Assembly (NCBI GenBank): GCA_964592595.1
Contig: CAZQFH010000017.1
Location: forward strand, 9,901-73,900
DNA length: 64,000 nt
Source: UBA5536 sp964592595
GTDB taxonomy: Bacteria; Bacteroidota; Bacteroidia; Bacteroidales; F082
Reading direction: 5' to 3'
Shown here: positions 24,708 to 33,095 of the stretch, piece by piece
How the letters are laid out: every line of letters starts with the position of its first letter
How positions within the stretch are numbered: position 1 is the first letter of the stretch
Notes under the pieces: generated by a model
What the model was told of the DNA's origin: nothing
Seen by the model: only the letters and a program-made list of their open reading frames with translations
Databases searched by the model: none
Program-made: the position numbers and the translations under genes

Positions 24708-25484
24708 TTATTTCATCGGGCTGGCAGCAAAGTAGGCTTTTACCTCCAGCAAGGGCATAAAAGCTGCTGCTTCTGGGGATTGCATGATACTTGAAGCAGC
24801 GGCCTGAAATTTTTCCGGGCTTTCCCAAACAATCAGCACTGCTTGTGTATTTTCTTGCGCAACGGGCATACCCTGTTCGTTCATTTCATAATACTTAAAC
24901 TCACGATGGAATTTGAAACCATCATACTTTTTCAAGGATTCAAAAAAGATAGCGTGATTTTTTCCAAAAGCGTCTGGGGTTTTTCCGGTTCTTACCGCAA
25001 ATTCCACAACAGACCCTTCAACTTTGATGGTTTCCATGTTAAATGGTTCGCCGTCCACTGTTTCCAAAACACCATACACTACAGGATCGAAGGTAGCAAA
25101 GTAGTTTCTGGCTTCTTCCTGAGGCATCAAACGCATACCTGCTTCGCCAAATCCTTCCATGCTGCTCCAATGTGTCATTCCAATAAGTATGGGCTGTAAA
25201 TCCATTTCACCAAAAGTGAAAAAGGGTTTCCACTTTCCTTCATTTAGGGTGGCCTCTTCTTTTCCTAAAACCGTTACAAACTTTGCTCTTGTATCAGAAA
25301 AAGCATCCCAGTCTTTCGCCTTGTTAATGGCTAATTCGTAAACATTTGTTTTTTGTTCCATTTTTTGTTCTTTTTGATTGTTTGAATGATTCGTGTTGTC
25401 ATTGCTATTGTCGGCTTGCTTGCACGACATAAAAATTACCAGCCCAAAAAAAAGCAGGGCCATCGAAGAGTTTAATTTTTTCAT
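24708..25484 (-). CDS. lipoprotein with tandem dimeric alpha-beta-barrel-like domains
   Basis: A 258-residue lipoprotein: MKKLNSSMALLFFGLVIFMSC places the lipid Cys at residue 21, followed by a Asn/Gln-rich linker to about 45. Two similar halves follow (about 50-140 and 150-255), each with strand-helix patterns such as VYELAINKAKDWDAF and VVEFAVRTGKTPDAF, both ending in a WxS...F element. This resembles the dimeric alpha-beta-barrel fold of antibiotic monooxygenase or NIPSNAP-like proteins; exact family uncertain. It is divergent from an HxlR regulator and probably its target. The ATG at 25484 gives the normal lipoprotein signal, better than the upstream start at 25517. Confidence 0.72.
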   Translation of the reverse strand: MKKLNSSMALLFFGLVIFMSCKQADNSNDNTNHSNNQKEQKMEQKTNVYELAINKAKDWDAFSDTRAKFVTVLGKEEATLNEGKWKPFFTFGEMDLQPILIGMTHWSSMEGFGEAGMRLMPQEEARNYFATFDPVVYGVLETVDGEPFNMETIKVEGSVVEFAVRTGKTPDAFGKNHAIFFESLKKYDGFKFHREFKYYEMNEQGMPVAQENTQAVLIVWESPEKFQAAASSIMQSPEAAAFMPLLEVKAYFAASPMK

Positions 25485-25523
25485 TGTTTTTAGTTTTAAA
25501 TATTTTGCAAAAAACATATCTAA

Positions 25524-25579
25524 TAACTACATTTGCAAGTAGTTACATAATGTATAAATAGTATCATAATTGTTACTAT
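25524..25579. promoter_or_regulatory. two dyads between the lipoprotein and HxlR genes
   Basis: TAACTAC (25524-25530) and GTAGTTA (25539-25545) form a 7-bp inverted repeat with an 8-base spacer. ATAGTA (25558-25563) and TACTAT (25574-25579) form a second with a 10-base spacer. TACTATTG (25574-25581) is a near match to the -7 element for hxlR. Both are likely HxlR-type operator half-sites. Confidence 0.6.
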
Positions 25580-25603
25580 TGCAGATAATCAATCAAATAG
25601 AAG

Positions 25604-25993
25604 ATGGAAAAAATTAAAATAAATTCAGAGCGATTTGATGACATGGTCGAAAACATCAAAAAGTATGGAGGTTGTCCGGTAAGTGCTACCTTAAAAGTTT
25701 TCGGTGGTAAATGGAAACCTTTGCTTTTATATTTTATTTCCGTTGACGTAAATCGGTTTGGGCAATTGCAGCGGATGATGCCTGATTGCAGCAAACGTAT
25801 GATGACCCTGCAATTACGCGAACTTGAGGCCGATGGTCTGATACATAGGGAAGTATTTGCGGAAGTCCCTCCAAAAGTAATTTACACCTTAACGGCCAAA
25901 GGCGAGGGCTTGAGGCCGTTATTCAATGAGCTTAGCAAATGGGGTGTTGAACATGTATTAAAGCCAAGATTGGCTCAAACTGATAATAAGTGA
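25604..25993 (+). CDS. HxlR family transcriptional regulator
   Basis: A 129-residue winged-helix regulator. The family signature is present: CPVSATLKVFGGKWKPLLLY (residues 25-44), then LQLRELEADGLIHRE and VIYTLTAKGEGLRPL. The Cys before PV matches the conserved N-terminal Cys that senses electrophiles or oxidants in several characterised members (YodB, HypR). It is transcribed away from the DABB-like lipoprotein gene across a 119-base region with two dyads, which suggests it controls that gene and itself. The inducer is unknown. Confidence 0.93.
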   Translation: MEKIKINSERFDDMVENIKKYGGCPVSATLKVFGGKWKPLLLYFISVDVNRFGQLQRMMPDCSKRMMTLQLRELEADGLIHREVFAEVPPKVIYTLTAKGEGLRPLFNELSKWGVEHVLKPRLAQTDNK

Positions 25994-26212
25994 CCTATCT
26001 GTGCTGTAAGCTGTTGACTATTGCGCACATTTAAGAATGGCAAATTTCCCTATCCCCCACTTTTAATTATAATTCCTTCACGGCCGACCTGCCGTGTGTT
26101 TATTGATAACCCATAACTTTGCTTCGGGTTATCCTTAGCGGAATAAGCAAATAGCACCTTACGATTTGATATGACTTCTGCTGTTCCAAATTAAAACGAG
26201 CTCTTAAATCTT
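25994..26212. other. intergenic region with one hairpin
   Basis: No gene was seen. GATAACCC (26105-26112) and GGGTTATC (26126-26133) form an 8-bp perfect stem with a 13-base loop, but no T-run follows, so it is not a convincing terminator. GC and codon patterns give no sign of coding. Confidence 0.4.
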
Positions 26213-26590
26213 TTGTTGCAGCAACCTTCCCAGCAGCACATCGCCCATCCTGCATCAAGCCTGATCAGCTACAATAGGCTGATCGCGTTAACTATTGAGC
26301 CTGGGAAATTAAATCCTGGTCGTGCTGAAAATCATGCATCCCGGTTGATGCGAAAGCTTATTGATAACGATCTTTTATTGCTTACAAGTTTTCGAGATGA
26401 ACTTTTTCATTGGGTTCTATTGCCTGATTCAGATAGTGTTTGCAGAAACTTGCTTCCACTACTTTCAGCCTACCTGAGTCAGGAATGTGCAGTGCAACCT
26501 GAGCTGGTTGGGAAAGTGTATCTGAAATGTTTTGAATGGGTCGATTCAGAGCATTATGCTATTGCAGTAAGGTGTAATGCTATGCAATAA
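26213..26590 (+). CDS. hypothetical protein, possibly broken by a stop codon
   Basis: A 125-residue ORF from a TTG codon; not recognised. The sequence has a plausible protein composition (SLISYNRLIALTIEPGKLNP, then HASRLMRKLIDNDLLLLTSF). It ends at TAA 26588-26590, and the same frame stays open afterwards to 26758. No ATG start, no clear promoter and no homology were seen, so it may be a remnant or a real small gene. Low confidence. Confidence 0.4.
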   Translation: MLQQPSQQHIAHPASSLISYNRLIALTIEPGKLNPGRAENHASRLMRKLIDNDLLLLTSFRDELFHWVLLPDSDSVCRNLLPLLSAYLSQECAVQPELVGKVYLKCFEWVDSEHYAIAVRCNAMQ

Positions 26591-26599
26591 CTGTCAAAA

Positions 26600-26758
26600 A
26601 TGGCAGCTATAGCGCCAGAACTTAAACATGAATTATTGCCACTATTCGATAAGATACACCAGCATGCAAAAGGAGGAGTTTGGGTGCGCTTGCGGCAATT
26701 GATCCAAAAGTTGAGCAAATTAAATCAGCCCTACAGGCGAAAAAACCAGACAGGATAG
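26600..26758 (+). CDS. 51-codon ORF in frame with the preceding ORF
   Basis: Starts at ATG 26600, encodes 52 residues (MAAIAPELKHELLPLFDKIH onward, basic C-terminus). It lies in the same frame as the ORF ending at 26590, separated by a single TAA and three codons. It overlaps the convergent membrane-protein gene by 39 bases. It is either the distal part of a gene broken by a nonsense change or a short separate gene. Confidence 0.3.
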   Translation: MAAIAPELKHELLPLFDKIHQHAKGGVWVRLRQLIQKLSKLNQPYRRKNQTG

Positions 26759-27148
26759 GGTTCCCCACAACAGTATTGTAAGTAAGGAAATCAGGAGAAT
26801 CCATACCGATCTGCGATAGAGTTTTCGGATTACATAGGCACTTACGGGCACAGACAAAAAAGGCGAAGTAAGTATAAAAGGCCAGGGTCCTACCCTATTG
26901 CGGTAGCGTAAAATTCGGCGCAGACGCTTGATACGTTTGCCAGGATGCCTGGGTTGTTTGCGCGGGTTTTTCCAGCTAATCCAATCAGAAGCATAATAAA
27001 AGACTAAAAAACCTGTGATTCCTCCTGCATTTACTGTGATGAGTGTTTCTGCAAGCGACATTCCTGTTAAAAATGCTACTGGAGGTGTCATGAGCAAACG
27101 CACACTGGCCAGCAAGGCAATAGTCAGGTATTGAAGAATCGGCTCCAC
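26720..27148 (-). CDS. small multi-pass membrane protein, unknown
   Basis: A 142-residue protein with hydrophobic segments at about 6-26, 30-52, 86-105 and 112-136 and a strongly basic loop between (about 58-82, many Arg/Lys). Not recognised. It begins with GTG immediately after the TAA stop of the phosphatase gene, so translation is probably coupled. Topology and partners unknown. Confidence 0.62.
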   Translation of the reverse strand: MEPILQYLTIALLASVRLLMTPPVAFLTGMSLAETLITVNAGGITGFLVFYYASDWISWKNPRKQPRHPGKRIKRLRRILRYRNRVGPWPFILTSPFLSVPVSAYVIRKLYRRSVWILLISLLTILLWGTLSCLVFSPVGLI

Positions 27149-27607
27149 TTATTGTTTTTGAATGAATTGGATCAGGTTTTCCGAAGCATCTTCAAGCAGG
27201 TCGATCACCATTTCGAAGCCTTGTGAACCGCCGTAATATGGATCAGGGACATGATCGAAACGACTGTCTGAAAAGAAATCGCGCATGCGCAGAATTTTAT
27301 CAAGTTGACTGCTCTCATGTGCTTTTGCGCGGAGGTCGTCATAATTATGGTCGTCCATGGCGATAAGGTAGTCGAAGTTTTCAAAATCAGAAAAGATCAC
27401 CGGACGTGAGATACTGCTTAATTCATATCCCCTGTTTTTGGCTGTTTGACGCATGCGCCGGTCAGCTTTTTCGCCGGCATGCCAAGCCGAAGTGCCCGCC
27501 GAATCTACTGTAATGGACAAACCAGCTTCGTTTGCTTTTTTACTAAAAATGCCTTCGGCAGCGGGAGAGCGGCAGATATTGCCCAAACAGACAAAGAGTA
27601 TTTTCAT
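27149..27607 (-). CDS. low-molecular-weight protein-tyrosine phosphatase
   Basis: A 152-residue cytoplasmic phosphatase. The P-loop VCLGNICRS near the N-terminus has the C(X)5R active site, and the general acid sits in VPDPYYGG near residue 120. Family members remove phosphate from tyrosine, often in control of polysaccharide export kinases, or from arginine. No tyrosine kinase is adjacent. The ATG at 27607 gives the normal start (MKILFVCLGN); an upstream in-frame start adds 14 unlikely residues. The small membrane protein gene follows directly. Confidence 0.95.
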   Translation of the reverse strand: MKILFVCLGNICRSPAAEGIFSKKANEAGLSITVDSAGTSAWHAGEKADRRMRQTAKNRGYELSSISRPVIFSDFENFDYLIAMDDHNYDDLRAKAHESSQLDKILRMRDFFSDSRFDHVPDPYYGGSQGFEMVIDLLEDASENLIQFIQKQ

Positions 27608-27697
27608 AAAAATTTGGTTAAGGCTTACAAAAATAGGAAGATGTGCCAAAACGACAACAAAAATGTGTAGCAGTTCAACATTAGCAAAAGAAAAATG

Positions 27698-27705
27698 TAA
27701 TTTTG
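27698..27705 (+). promoter_or_regulatory. -7 element of the tRNA-Thr gene
   Basis: TAATTTTG matches TAnnTTTG and ends 11 bases before the mature tRNA 5' end. No clear -33 element was found. Confidence 0.6.
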
Positions 27706-27716
27706 CAGCCTGATCA

Positions 27717-27789
27717 GCCTTCTTAGCTCAGTTGGTAGAGCAGCTCACTCGTAATGAGCAGGTCGCGGGTTCGAGTCCCGTGGAAGGCT
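27717..27789 (+). tRNA. tRNA-Thr (CGT)
   Basis: Full cloverleaf. Acceptor GCCTTCT pairs with GGAAGGC; the D arm is GCTCAGTTGGTAGAGC; the anticodon stem GCTCA/TGAGC encloses CTCGTAA with anticodon CGT, reading ACG; the T arm GCGGG-TTCGAGT-CCCGT follows. The discriminator base is T. CCA is not encoded. Confidence 0.96.
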
Positions 27790-27804
27790 CTGATTATCAG
27801 TAAA

Positions 27805-27837
27805 AAACAAAAAAGAGCTTGAAAAAGCTCTTTTTTT
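27805..27837. terminator. bidirectional terminator between convergent tRNA genes
   Basis: AAAGAGCTT (27812-27820) and AAGCTCTTT (27825-27833) form a 9-bp stem with a GAAA loop, flanked by A-run and T-run, so it can work from both strands. It separates tRNA-Thr (plus) from tRNA-Cys (minus). Confidence 0.88.
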
Positions 27838-27844
27838 GATTTAG

Positions 27845-27915
27845 AGGTCTCGAGCGGATTCGAACCGCTGTACACGGTTTTGCAGACCGCTGCCTAGCCA
27901 CTCGGCCACGAGACC
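27845..27915 (-). tRNA. tRNA-Cys (GCA)
   Basis: On the minus strand: acceptor GGTCTCG pairs with CGAGACC; D arm GCCGAGTGGCTAGGC; anticodon stem GCGGT/ACCGT encloses CTGCAAA with anticodon GCA; T arm AGCGG-TTCGAAT-CCGCT. Discriminator is U, as is usual for tRNA-Cys. CCA is not encoded. Confidence 0.96.
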
Positions 27916-27931
27916 AGTATTTTTGGGTTGG

Positions 27932-27961
27932 CAAAGATACGAATATTTCTTTTTTTGGCAA
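27932..27961 (-). promoter_or_regulatory. promoter of the tRNA-Cys gene
   Basis: On the minus strand TTG (27961-27959) lies 19 bases before TATCTTTG (27939-27932), a textbook Bacteroidota promoter. The -7 element ends 16 bases before the tRNA 5' end. Confidence 0.8.
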
Positions 27962-27963
27962 GA

Positions 27964-28161
27964 TTAAACTTTTCCTTGCTGGTTTACTTCATTCAGGCAG
28001 GAAGGACACAAACAACTGTTGTATTTTTGGTTGATAAGCTCCAATACAGAAGGTTTTGTATCGACCTCATAGCACCAGCATTTGCCTGATTTGCCGCATT
28101 CAAAGCTTTTGCCGCATCGCGGGCAGATTTCCGGTTCGATGAGTTGTAGTTTGGGTTTCAT
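27964..28161 (-). CDS. cysteine-rich CWC family protein
   Basis: A 65-residue protein of the cysteine-rich CWC family. CPRCGKSFECG and CWCYEV are followed by LCPSCLNEV, giving two CxxC-type knuckles likely to bind zinc. Its function is unknown. It overlaps the folB stop region by 4 bases (ATGA), so it is translated together with folB. Confidence 0.85.
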   Translation of the reverse strand: MKPKLQLIEPEICPRCGKSFECGKSGKCWCYEVDTKPSVLELINQKYNSCLCPSCLNEVNQQGKV

Positions 28162-28508
28162 CCTTCCAATGTAAGACTTACAAAATCCATTTTTCCACCG
28201 AGTGGCGGGTTCATCTTACGCACCTTGATGCGGGCATGTGTTACCATTGGAAATTCTTTTCTAACAGCTTTGATTACACGTCGTCCTACATGCTCCAGCA
28301 ATTTGGAGTTGATCATCATCTCGCGCTTCACCACCTGATATACAGCTAGATAGTTTACGGTATCCTCCAATTTATCAGAATCTTCTGCCGCTATTGTATC
28401 CACTTCGAGGAAAAGATCGACCACAAACCAGGTGCCTATCAGTTGTTCTTCCGTAAAACAACCATGATAGGCAAAAAACTCCATTCCTTCTATTGAAATT
28501 ACTGCCAT
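28158..28508 (-). CDS. folB: dihydroneopterin aldolase
   Basis: A 116-residue cytoplasmic enzyme of folate synthesis that converts dihydroneopterin to 6-hydroxymethyl-dihydropterin and glycolaldehyde. Motifs: MEFFAYHGCFTEEQLIG at the N-terminus, LEDTVNYLAVYQVV in the middle, and the active-site Lys region ARIKVRKMNPPLGG near the C-terminus. Length is normal. It follows gltX by 11 bases, so the order gltX-folB-CWC on the minus strand looks like an operon. Confidence 0.95.
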   Translation of the reverse strand: MAVISIEGMEFFAYHGCFTEEQLIGTWFVVDLFLEVDTIAAEDSDKLEDTVNYLAVYQVVKREMMINSKLLEHVGRRVIKAVRKEFPMVTHARIKVRKMNPPLGGKMDFVSLTLEG

Positions 28509-28519
28509 TTGATGAGATT

Positions 28520-30040
28520 TTAGGACAAAGCTGTTATGCCGTCATTTATACGTTTGATACTTTCTTCTTTACCAATTACTGCCATGATATCGCCCAGATG
28601 AGGTCCTTTGGCAGCACCAACCAATAACAGGCGCAGGGCATTCATGATGCCACCCATCGAAAGTTCGTTTTCGGTGATCCAGTTTTTGATTTTTTCATCA
28701 ATCTTTTCAGCGGTAAAATCTTGCACTTCATTTAGTAAAGCTGCAATTGTTTTCATTTGTGCTGGGCTATCTGCCTTCCAGCGTTTTTTAACGACTTTTT
28801 CGTCGTAGCTTCCGGGTGCTTCGAAAAAGAAAAAGCTTTCATCCCAAAGTTCTTTCACAAAACTAACGCGTTCTTTTACCAGCGGGATGATTTTTATTAG
28901 CTTTTCTGATACGGGTTCCAGATTTTTCTCTGCTTTGAGCCATTGCTTCCATTCCAAAGCCAATTGGTCGTCAGATTTTTGAATCAGGTATTGGTGGTTA
29001 AACCATTTGGTTTTTTCGGGATCGAATTTTGAACCTGACTTACCCACCCGTTCCAGCGAAAAGGTATCAACGAGCTGAATCATGCTAAACAATTCCTGAT
29101 CACTTCCGGGATTCCAGCCCAGCAGGGCAAGCATATTTACAAAAGCTTCTGGATAATAGCCGTTTTCGCGGTAGCCTGATGAAATTTCTCCTGTTTTTGG
29201 ATCTTTCCATTGAAGCGGAAAAACCGGAAATCCGAGGCGATCACCATCACGTTTGCTCAGCTTTCCATTGCCGTCGGGTTTAAGCAGGAGTGGCAGGTGA
29301 GCAAATAGTGGTTTTTCCCAGCCAAAAGCTTCATACAAAAGCACATGCAGCGGAAGCGAAGGCAACCATTCTTCTCCCCTGATCACATGGCTTATTTCCA
29401 TCAGGTGATCATCTACTATGTTAGCCAAATGATAGGTAGGCATCCCATCTGATTTATAGAGCACCTTATCATCCAGGGTTTCGGATTTTACAGTAACGTT
29501 ACCACGAATCAGATCGTGCATGCTGATACTGGAATCTTCGGGAATCAAAAAGCGAACGACATAGGGTGTGTTTTCGGCCAGCAGCTTTTTCACTTCGTTT
29601 TTTGAAAGGGTAAGGCTGTTGCGTAAAGTTTTACGGGTATCGGCATTATAGATAAAAGTTTTCTTTTCGGCTTCAGCAAGTTTTCTTAAGTCATCCAGCT
29701 CCTCTGCCGTATCAAAAGCATAATAGGCATTGCCTGATTGGATTAATTGATCGGCATAGGCTTTGTAAATGCTTTTTCGTTCGCTTTGGCGATAAGGTCC
29801 GTAAGCACCTCCTTCGGTGATTCCTTCATCGAATTGGATGCCACACCAGGCCAGCGATTCCATGATGTATTGTTCAGCACCTGGCACAAAACGGGTTTGG
29901 TCGGTATCTTCGATACGTAAAATCATTTTACCGCCATTTCTTTTGGCGAAAAGATAATTGTACAAAGCAGTACGAACGCCGCCCATATGCAGCGGACCTG
30001 TGGGACTGGGAGCAAAGCGCACCCGGATATTCTTTGGCAT
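28520..30040 (-). CDS. gltX: glutamyl-tRNA synthetase
   Basis: A 506-residue class I aminoacyl-tRNA synthetase that charges tRNA-Glu. The HIGH-equivalent segment is FAPSPTGPLHMGG near residue 8, and the KMSKS-equivalent is KLSKRDG near residue 250. The C-terminal anticodon-binding helices fill the last third. The ATG at 30040 matches the usual start (MPKNIRVRFAPSPTG). A TATCTTTG element on the minus strand (30069-30062) lies 21 bases upstream. It leads the probable gltX-folB-CWC operon. Confidence 0.97.
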   Translation of the reverse strand: MPKNIRVRFAPSPTGPLHMGGVRTALYNYLFAKRNGGKMILRIEDTDQTRFVPGAEQYIMESLAWCGIQFDEGITEGGAYGPYRQSERKSIYKAYADQLIQSGNAYYAFDTAEELDDLRKLAEAEKKTFIYNADTRKTLRNSLTLSKNEVKKLLAENTPYVVRFLIPEDSSISMHDLIRGNVTVKSETLDDKVLYKSDGMPTYHLANIVDDHLMEISHVIRGEEWLPSLPLHVLLYEAFGWEKPLFAHLPLLLKPDGNGKLSKRDGDRLGFPVFPLQWKDPKTGEISSGYRENGYYPEAFVNMLALLGWNPGSDQELFSMIQLVDTFSLERVGKSGSKFDPEKTKWFNHQYLIQKSDDQLALEWKQWLKAEKNLEPVSEKLIKIIPLVKERVSFVKELWDESFFFFEAPGSYDEKVVKKRWKADSPAQMKTIAALLNEVQDFTAEKIDEKIKNWITENELSMGGIMNALRLLLVGAAKGPHLGDIMAVIGKEESIKRINDGITALS

Positions 30041-30061
30041 AACAAATGTATATTTTGGCTG

Positions 30062-30069
30062 CAAAGATA
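30062..30069 (-). promoter_or_regulatory. -7 element of gltX
   Basis: TATCTTTG on the minus strand fits TAnnTTTG and is identical to the -7 of the tRNA-Cys promoter. No TTG was found at the usual -33 spacing. It separates gltX from the T9SS gene that ends at 30108. Confidence 0.55.
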
Positions 30070-30107
30070 CCAAAAATGCTCTGCTTGATAATAGAGGCTG
30101 TATTGTC

Positions 30108-33095
30108 TTATTGCTTGATAATTTTGGACGAAACAGTTTTGTCTGAAGTAATCAGTTGGATAAAATATATTCCGGGTGAAATGTGCCGCATGTCTATTTT
30201 TTTATGCGCAACGGAATTTCCTTCAACATGCATTACCTTGTTGCCTTTTTGATCCCAGAGGATTATTGTGGCATTTTCTGTTGGATTAACTGATAAATGC
30301 AATTGAAAATATTCCCTAAAAGGATTAGGATAAATATAAAAATCTGGTTCTGCTGAATGGCTTTTATCCGGAACAATCATTTCGATTTTATTATCAGGCA
30401 ACAGGTTGATTTCTATCGCATTGCTTGAAGGATTGTCAGGACTTAATACAATTGCAGTGGTGCTTATCTGATCGAATGGGGCAAGTTCGAGGTGCAGGTA
30501 ATAGGTTCCGAAGGGCAGGTTTTCGAATCTAAATGCTCCCGTGCTATCACTCAGTGTGAAATCATAAACGTAACGCATACTTTCGCTGTAGAGCAAAATA
30601 CTAACATTCGGAAGCCCGTCATGGCAATGGTTTTCATCAGGAGTGTCGCTTAACCAATCCTTACAATAAACAGTCAGCTGCGATTTGAGCGTTTCGCTGG
30701 CCTGTATGTGTCCGCTAATACTTGCCAAGCCCTGTGGAAGTTCAAACTGCTTTGGCATAAGCTGGATATCCATATCGTAAATATCACCTATCAGCTGATG
30801 TTTAAAAGCAGCTAGCCAGCTAACCGCCCTGGCATGATAACTGCCCTGAAGTGAATTGAGATCTTTTGTTGGCACACTGTAGAATACATAAGTTCCTTCG
30901 AACAAGTCATTGAAAATGAAATCACCAGAGGCATTGCTTCGGACTATTCTTCTTGGAAGGCTTTTATTATCAACAGGAATAGCTAACACCGGAAGATTGG
31001 TTAAAGCTGTTTCTGCGTAGGATACTTTACCAGAAACGTCGTAAACATTTTTGAAAGAGATTTGCATGGTATCGGTTAGTGTTCCACAGTAAACGGGACT
31101 AACTTGAAGGGAAAGTAAAACCTGTCCATTCAGCAGATCTTGAGGCCCTGGCTGATAAACTGTGTGCAGGCTGTCGGGCGAATCAAAAATGCCGTCTCCA
31201 CTGGTGATCCACCATAAATTGGCTTGAGTGTTGCTGCTGGCAGAACTTGTATTATAACTTGTACCCAATGCCAATAAGGTATCGGAACCGGCATGGAGCT
31301 CGGGCAGAGGAGACAATTGAATAAGCAAGGAATCTGTGGAAGTAGTATTTTGGTAAAAAGCTGTAAGACTGAGCGTGAATTCAAGATTTTCCCTGTCGTT
31401 ATTGCCTGGAAGATAATTTGTCTCCAGGGTATAGATGTTTTCAAATACCCCATCGCCATTGCTTTTCCAGTGCAGTGAATCTGCTTCAAAGGGAAGGCTG
31501 GCCGATAAGAGTGGAATAACAGCCTCGTTGGCACAAAAAATTGCATCAGGACCGGCATAGGGGAGGGGCGTAGCAATTGCAAAAGGGCTTGCATGGCCTT
31601 GCTTGCGTGAAGCAATTCCATTGGCCTGTGTATCAAATGCTACAACAGCAATCGGACTGTTTAATGCCTCGTGCGGAAGATGCACAACAGTTTCGCTTGT
31701 GAGCTGGGTACTATCGCGGAACGCATAATTATCAAAGTTTCCATAATAAACCCTGTAGCCCATTAAATCAGTTTCCGGATTAGGATTCCAACTCACCTTG
31801 ATGTAATCGTGTACAATTTGGCTGATAACAGCACTTGGCGCAGCAATAGGGGCTTCATTATTAATACTTTGACGAAAAGGAAGGTAATTAATAATTCCTA
31901 AACCCTGCTCGTCGTTTCCATCGAAAATATAGGCGTCAATCAGGTCAGTGTTCTGGGTTCCCCAGTAGTTTTCAGGAATATTAAGATTCTCAGGATTTAA
32001 ATTTTCAATAAGGTTAGCTTGAAGCTGATTGTCGAAAAGGTTGTTTTGTTGCATCACGAAATCGTTGGCTTCCAAAATCTGAACAACTTTGTTGCTATTA
32101 CCAGTAAATGTGTTTTCCAGTAAGGTAATTAAGCTACTGTTGTTTTTAGCAATAAAGCCTTTTTTATTGGCATAAAGGTTATTGGACAGAAAATGACACT
32201 TTGTAGCTTCGGTAAAGCTTGCAGCTGTTGTATTTTCGATAAATAGATTATGAATCGCGTTGGTTGAATCCATTGATACATATATCCCGTATCCATCATT
32301 AGCGTTACCGTTTTTATAAAAGATATTTTCGCGGATGATGGCATTTCCAGAGCCGCCATTACTATTGTTATTCGAGAGCCATATACCATTTGTGCCTTGC
32401 TGTATCAGATTGCCTTCGATCAGATTGTCAGGACATGCACCATGATTGTTATTCTGAATAAGGATATTGGTTGTAAGGTTGCGCAGGTTGTTGTTTTTTA
32501 CCTGATTGGAAGCGCTTTTATTTCCGGGATCGGCAGCATAGATTTCAACTCCAACGAAATTGCGATTGATATGATTGTCAATTATCTGGCAGAAAGAGCT
32601 GTTGGTAAGATTTATACCCAGGTTGCGATTGTCGAATATCAGACAGTTTCTTATTGTAATATGAGAACTTGAAATTACTTTGATACCCTGAACAGCCCGA
32701 CGGATATGCACATAAGCAATTGACACATCATTTTCCTGACTAACTGAGCTAATAATAATTCCATTCCAGTACCAGCTTTCCTGACCAAAATAATTTGGAA
32801 CGAAACTAATCGAATCCTGGGCTGTTCCTTCGGCTTTTAATCGTCCGTTTTCTATGGTGATATTTCGACCCTGATTTACTTTGATCACTGTTCCAGGCTC
32901 AATTTCGAGCAGCGCATTACCTGTCACTTTTAAATTATCGCTAACAATATAGGTGGTATCCTTTGACCAGAAGGTGTTGTTGGTAATTATTCCACCCACC
33001 TCTACAATTTGTGCCATAGACGAATAAAACGACAAAAGCAGGAAAATAGCCAGCGCAAAGCTTTTGAGTTTATATATGTTTAGCGCGCTAATCAT
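30108..33095 (-). CDS. T9SS type A sorting protein with parallel beta-helix
   Basis: A 995-residue exported protein. Residues 1-28 are a signal peptide. A right-handed beta-helix (about 60-390) is marked by repeated Asn-rich turns such as NCLIFDNRNLGINLTNSS, NLIQQGTNGIWLSNNN and NVFYKNG-like strings (NosD/PbH1 type). An Fn3 domain follows (about 410-490, IKVSWNPNPETDLMGYRVYY), then two PKD-like units (PYAGPDAIFCANEAVIPLLS; PELHAGSDTLLALGTS), two SdrD-B/CarboxypepD-like modules (about 690-870) and the T9SS sorting domain (FYIYPNPFREYFQLHLSVNP). Probably a surface glycan-binding or adhesin protein. The start overlaps the STN gene by 4 bases, so it belongs to the sigma/FecR transcription unit. 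Confidence 0.88.
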   Translation of the reverse strand: MISALNIYKLKSFALAIFLLLSFYSSMAQIVEVGGIITNNTFWSKDTTYIVSDNLKVTGNALLEIEPGTVIKVNQGRNITIENGRLKAEGTAQDSISFVPNYFGQESWYWNGIIISSVSQENDVSIAYVHIRRAVQGIKVISSSHITIRNCLIFDNRNLGINLTNSSFCQIIDNHINRNFVGVEIYAADPGNKSASNQVKNNNLRNLTTNILIQNNNHGACPDNLIEGNLIQQGTNGIWLSNNNSNGGSGNAIIRENIFYKNGNANDGYGIYVSMDSTNAIHNLFIENTTAASFTEATKCHFLSNNLYANKKGFIAKNNSSLITLLENTFTGNSNKVVQILEANDFVMQQNNLFDNQLQANLIENLNPENLNIPENYWGTQNTDLIDAYIFDGNDEQGLGIINYLPFRQSINNEAPIAAPSAVISQIVHDYIKVSWNPNPETDLMGYRVYYGNFDNYAFRDSTQLTSETVVHLPHEALNSPIAVVAFDTQANGIASRKQGHASPFAIATPLPYAGPDAIFCANEAVIPLLSASLPFEADSLHWKSNGDGVFENIYTLETNYLPGNNDRENLEFTLSLTAFYQNTTSTDSLLIQLSPLPELHAGSDTLLALGTSYNTSSASSNTQANLWWITSGDGIFDSPDSLHTVYQPGPQDLLNGQVLLSLQVSPVYCGTLTDTMQISFKNVYDVSGKVSYAETALTNLPVLAIPVDNKSLPRRIVRSNASGDFIFNDLFEGTYVFYSVPTKDLNSLQGSYHARAVSWLAAFKHQLIGDIYDMDIQLMPKQFELPQGLASISGHIQASETLKSQLTVYCKDWLSDTPDENHCHDGLPNVSILLYSESMRYVYDFTLSDSTGAFRFENLPFGTYYLHLELAPFDQISTTAIVLSPDNPSSNAIEINLLPDNKIEMIVPDKSHSAEPDFYIYPNPFREYFQLHLSVNPTENATIILWDQKGNKVMHVEGNSVAHKKIDMRHISPGIYFIQLITSDKTVSSKIIKQ

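Noticed and set aside
26105..26133. Hairpin GATAACCC/GGGTTATC as terminator
   Set aside because: No T-run follows on either strand.
31130..31636. 168-codon minus-strand ORF in a second frame of the beta-helix gene
   Set aside because: Alternative frame of a gene with clear domains; no support.
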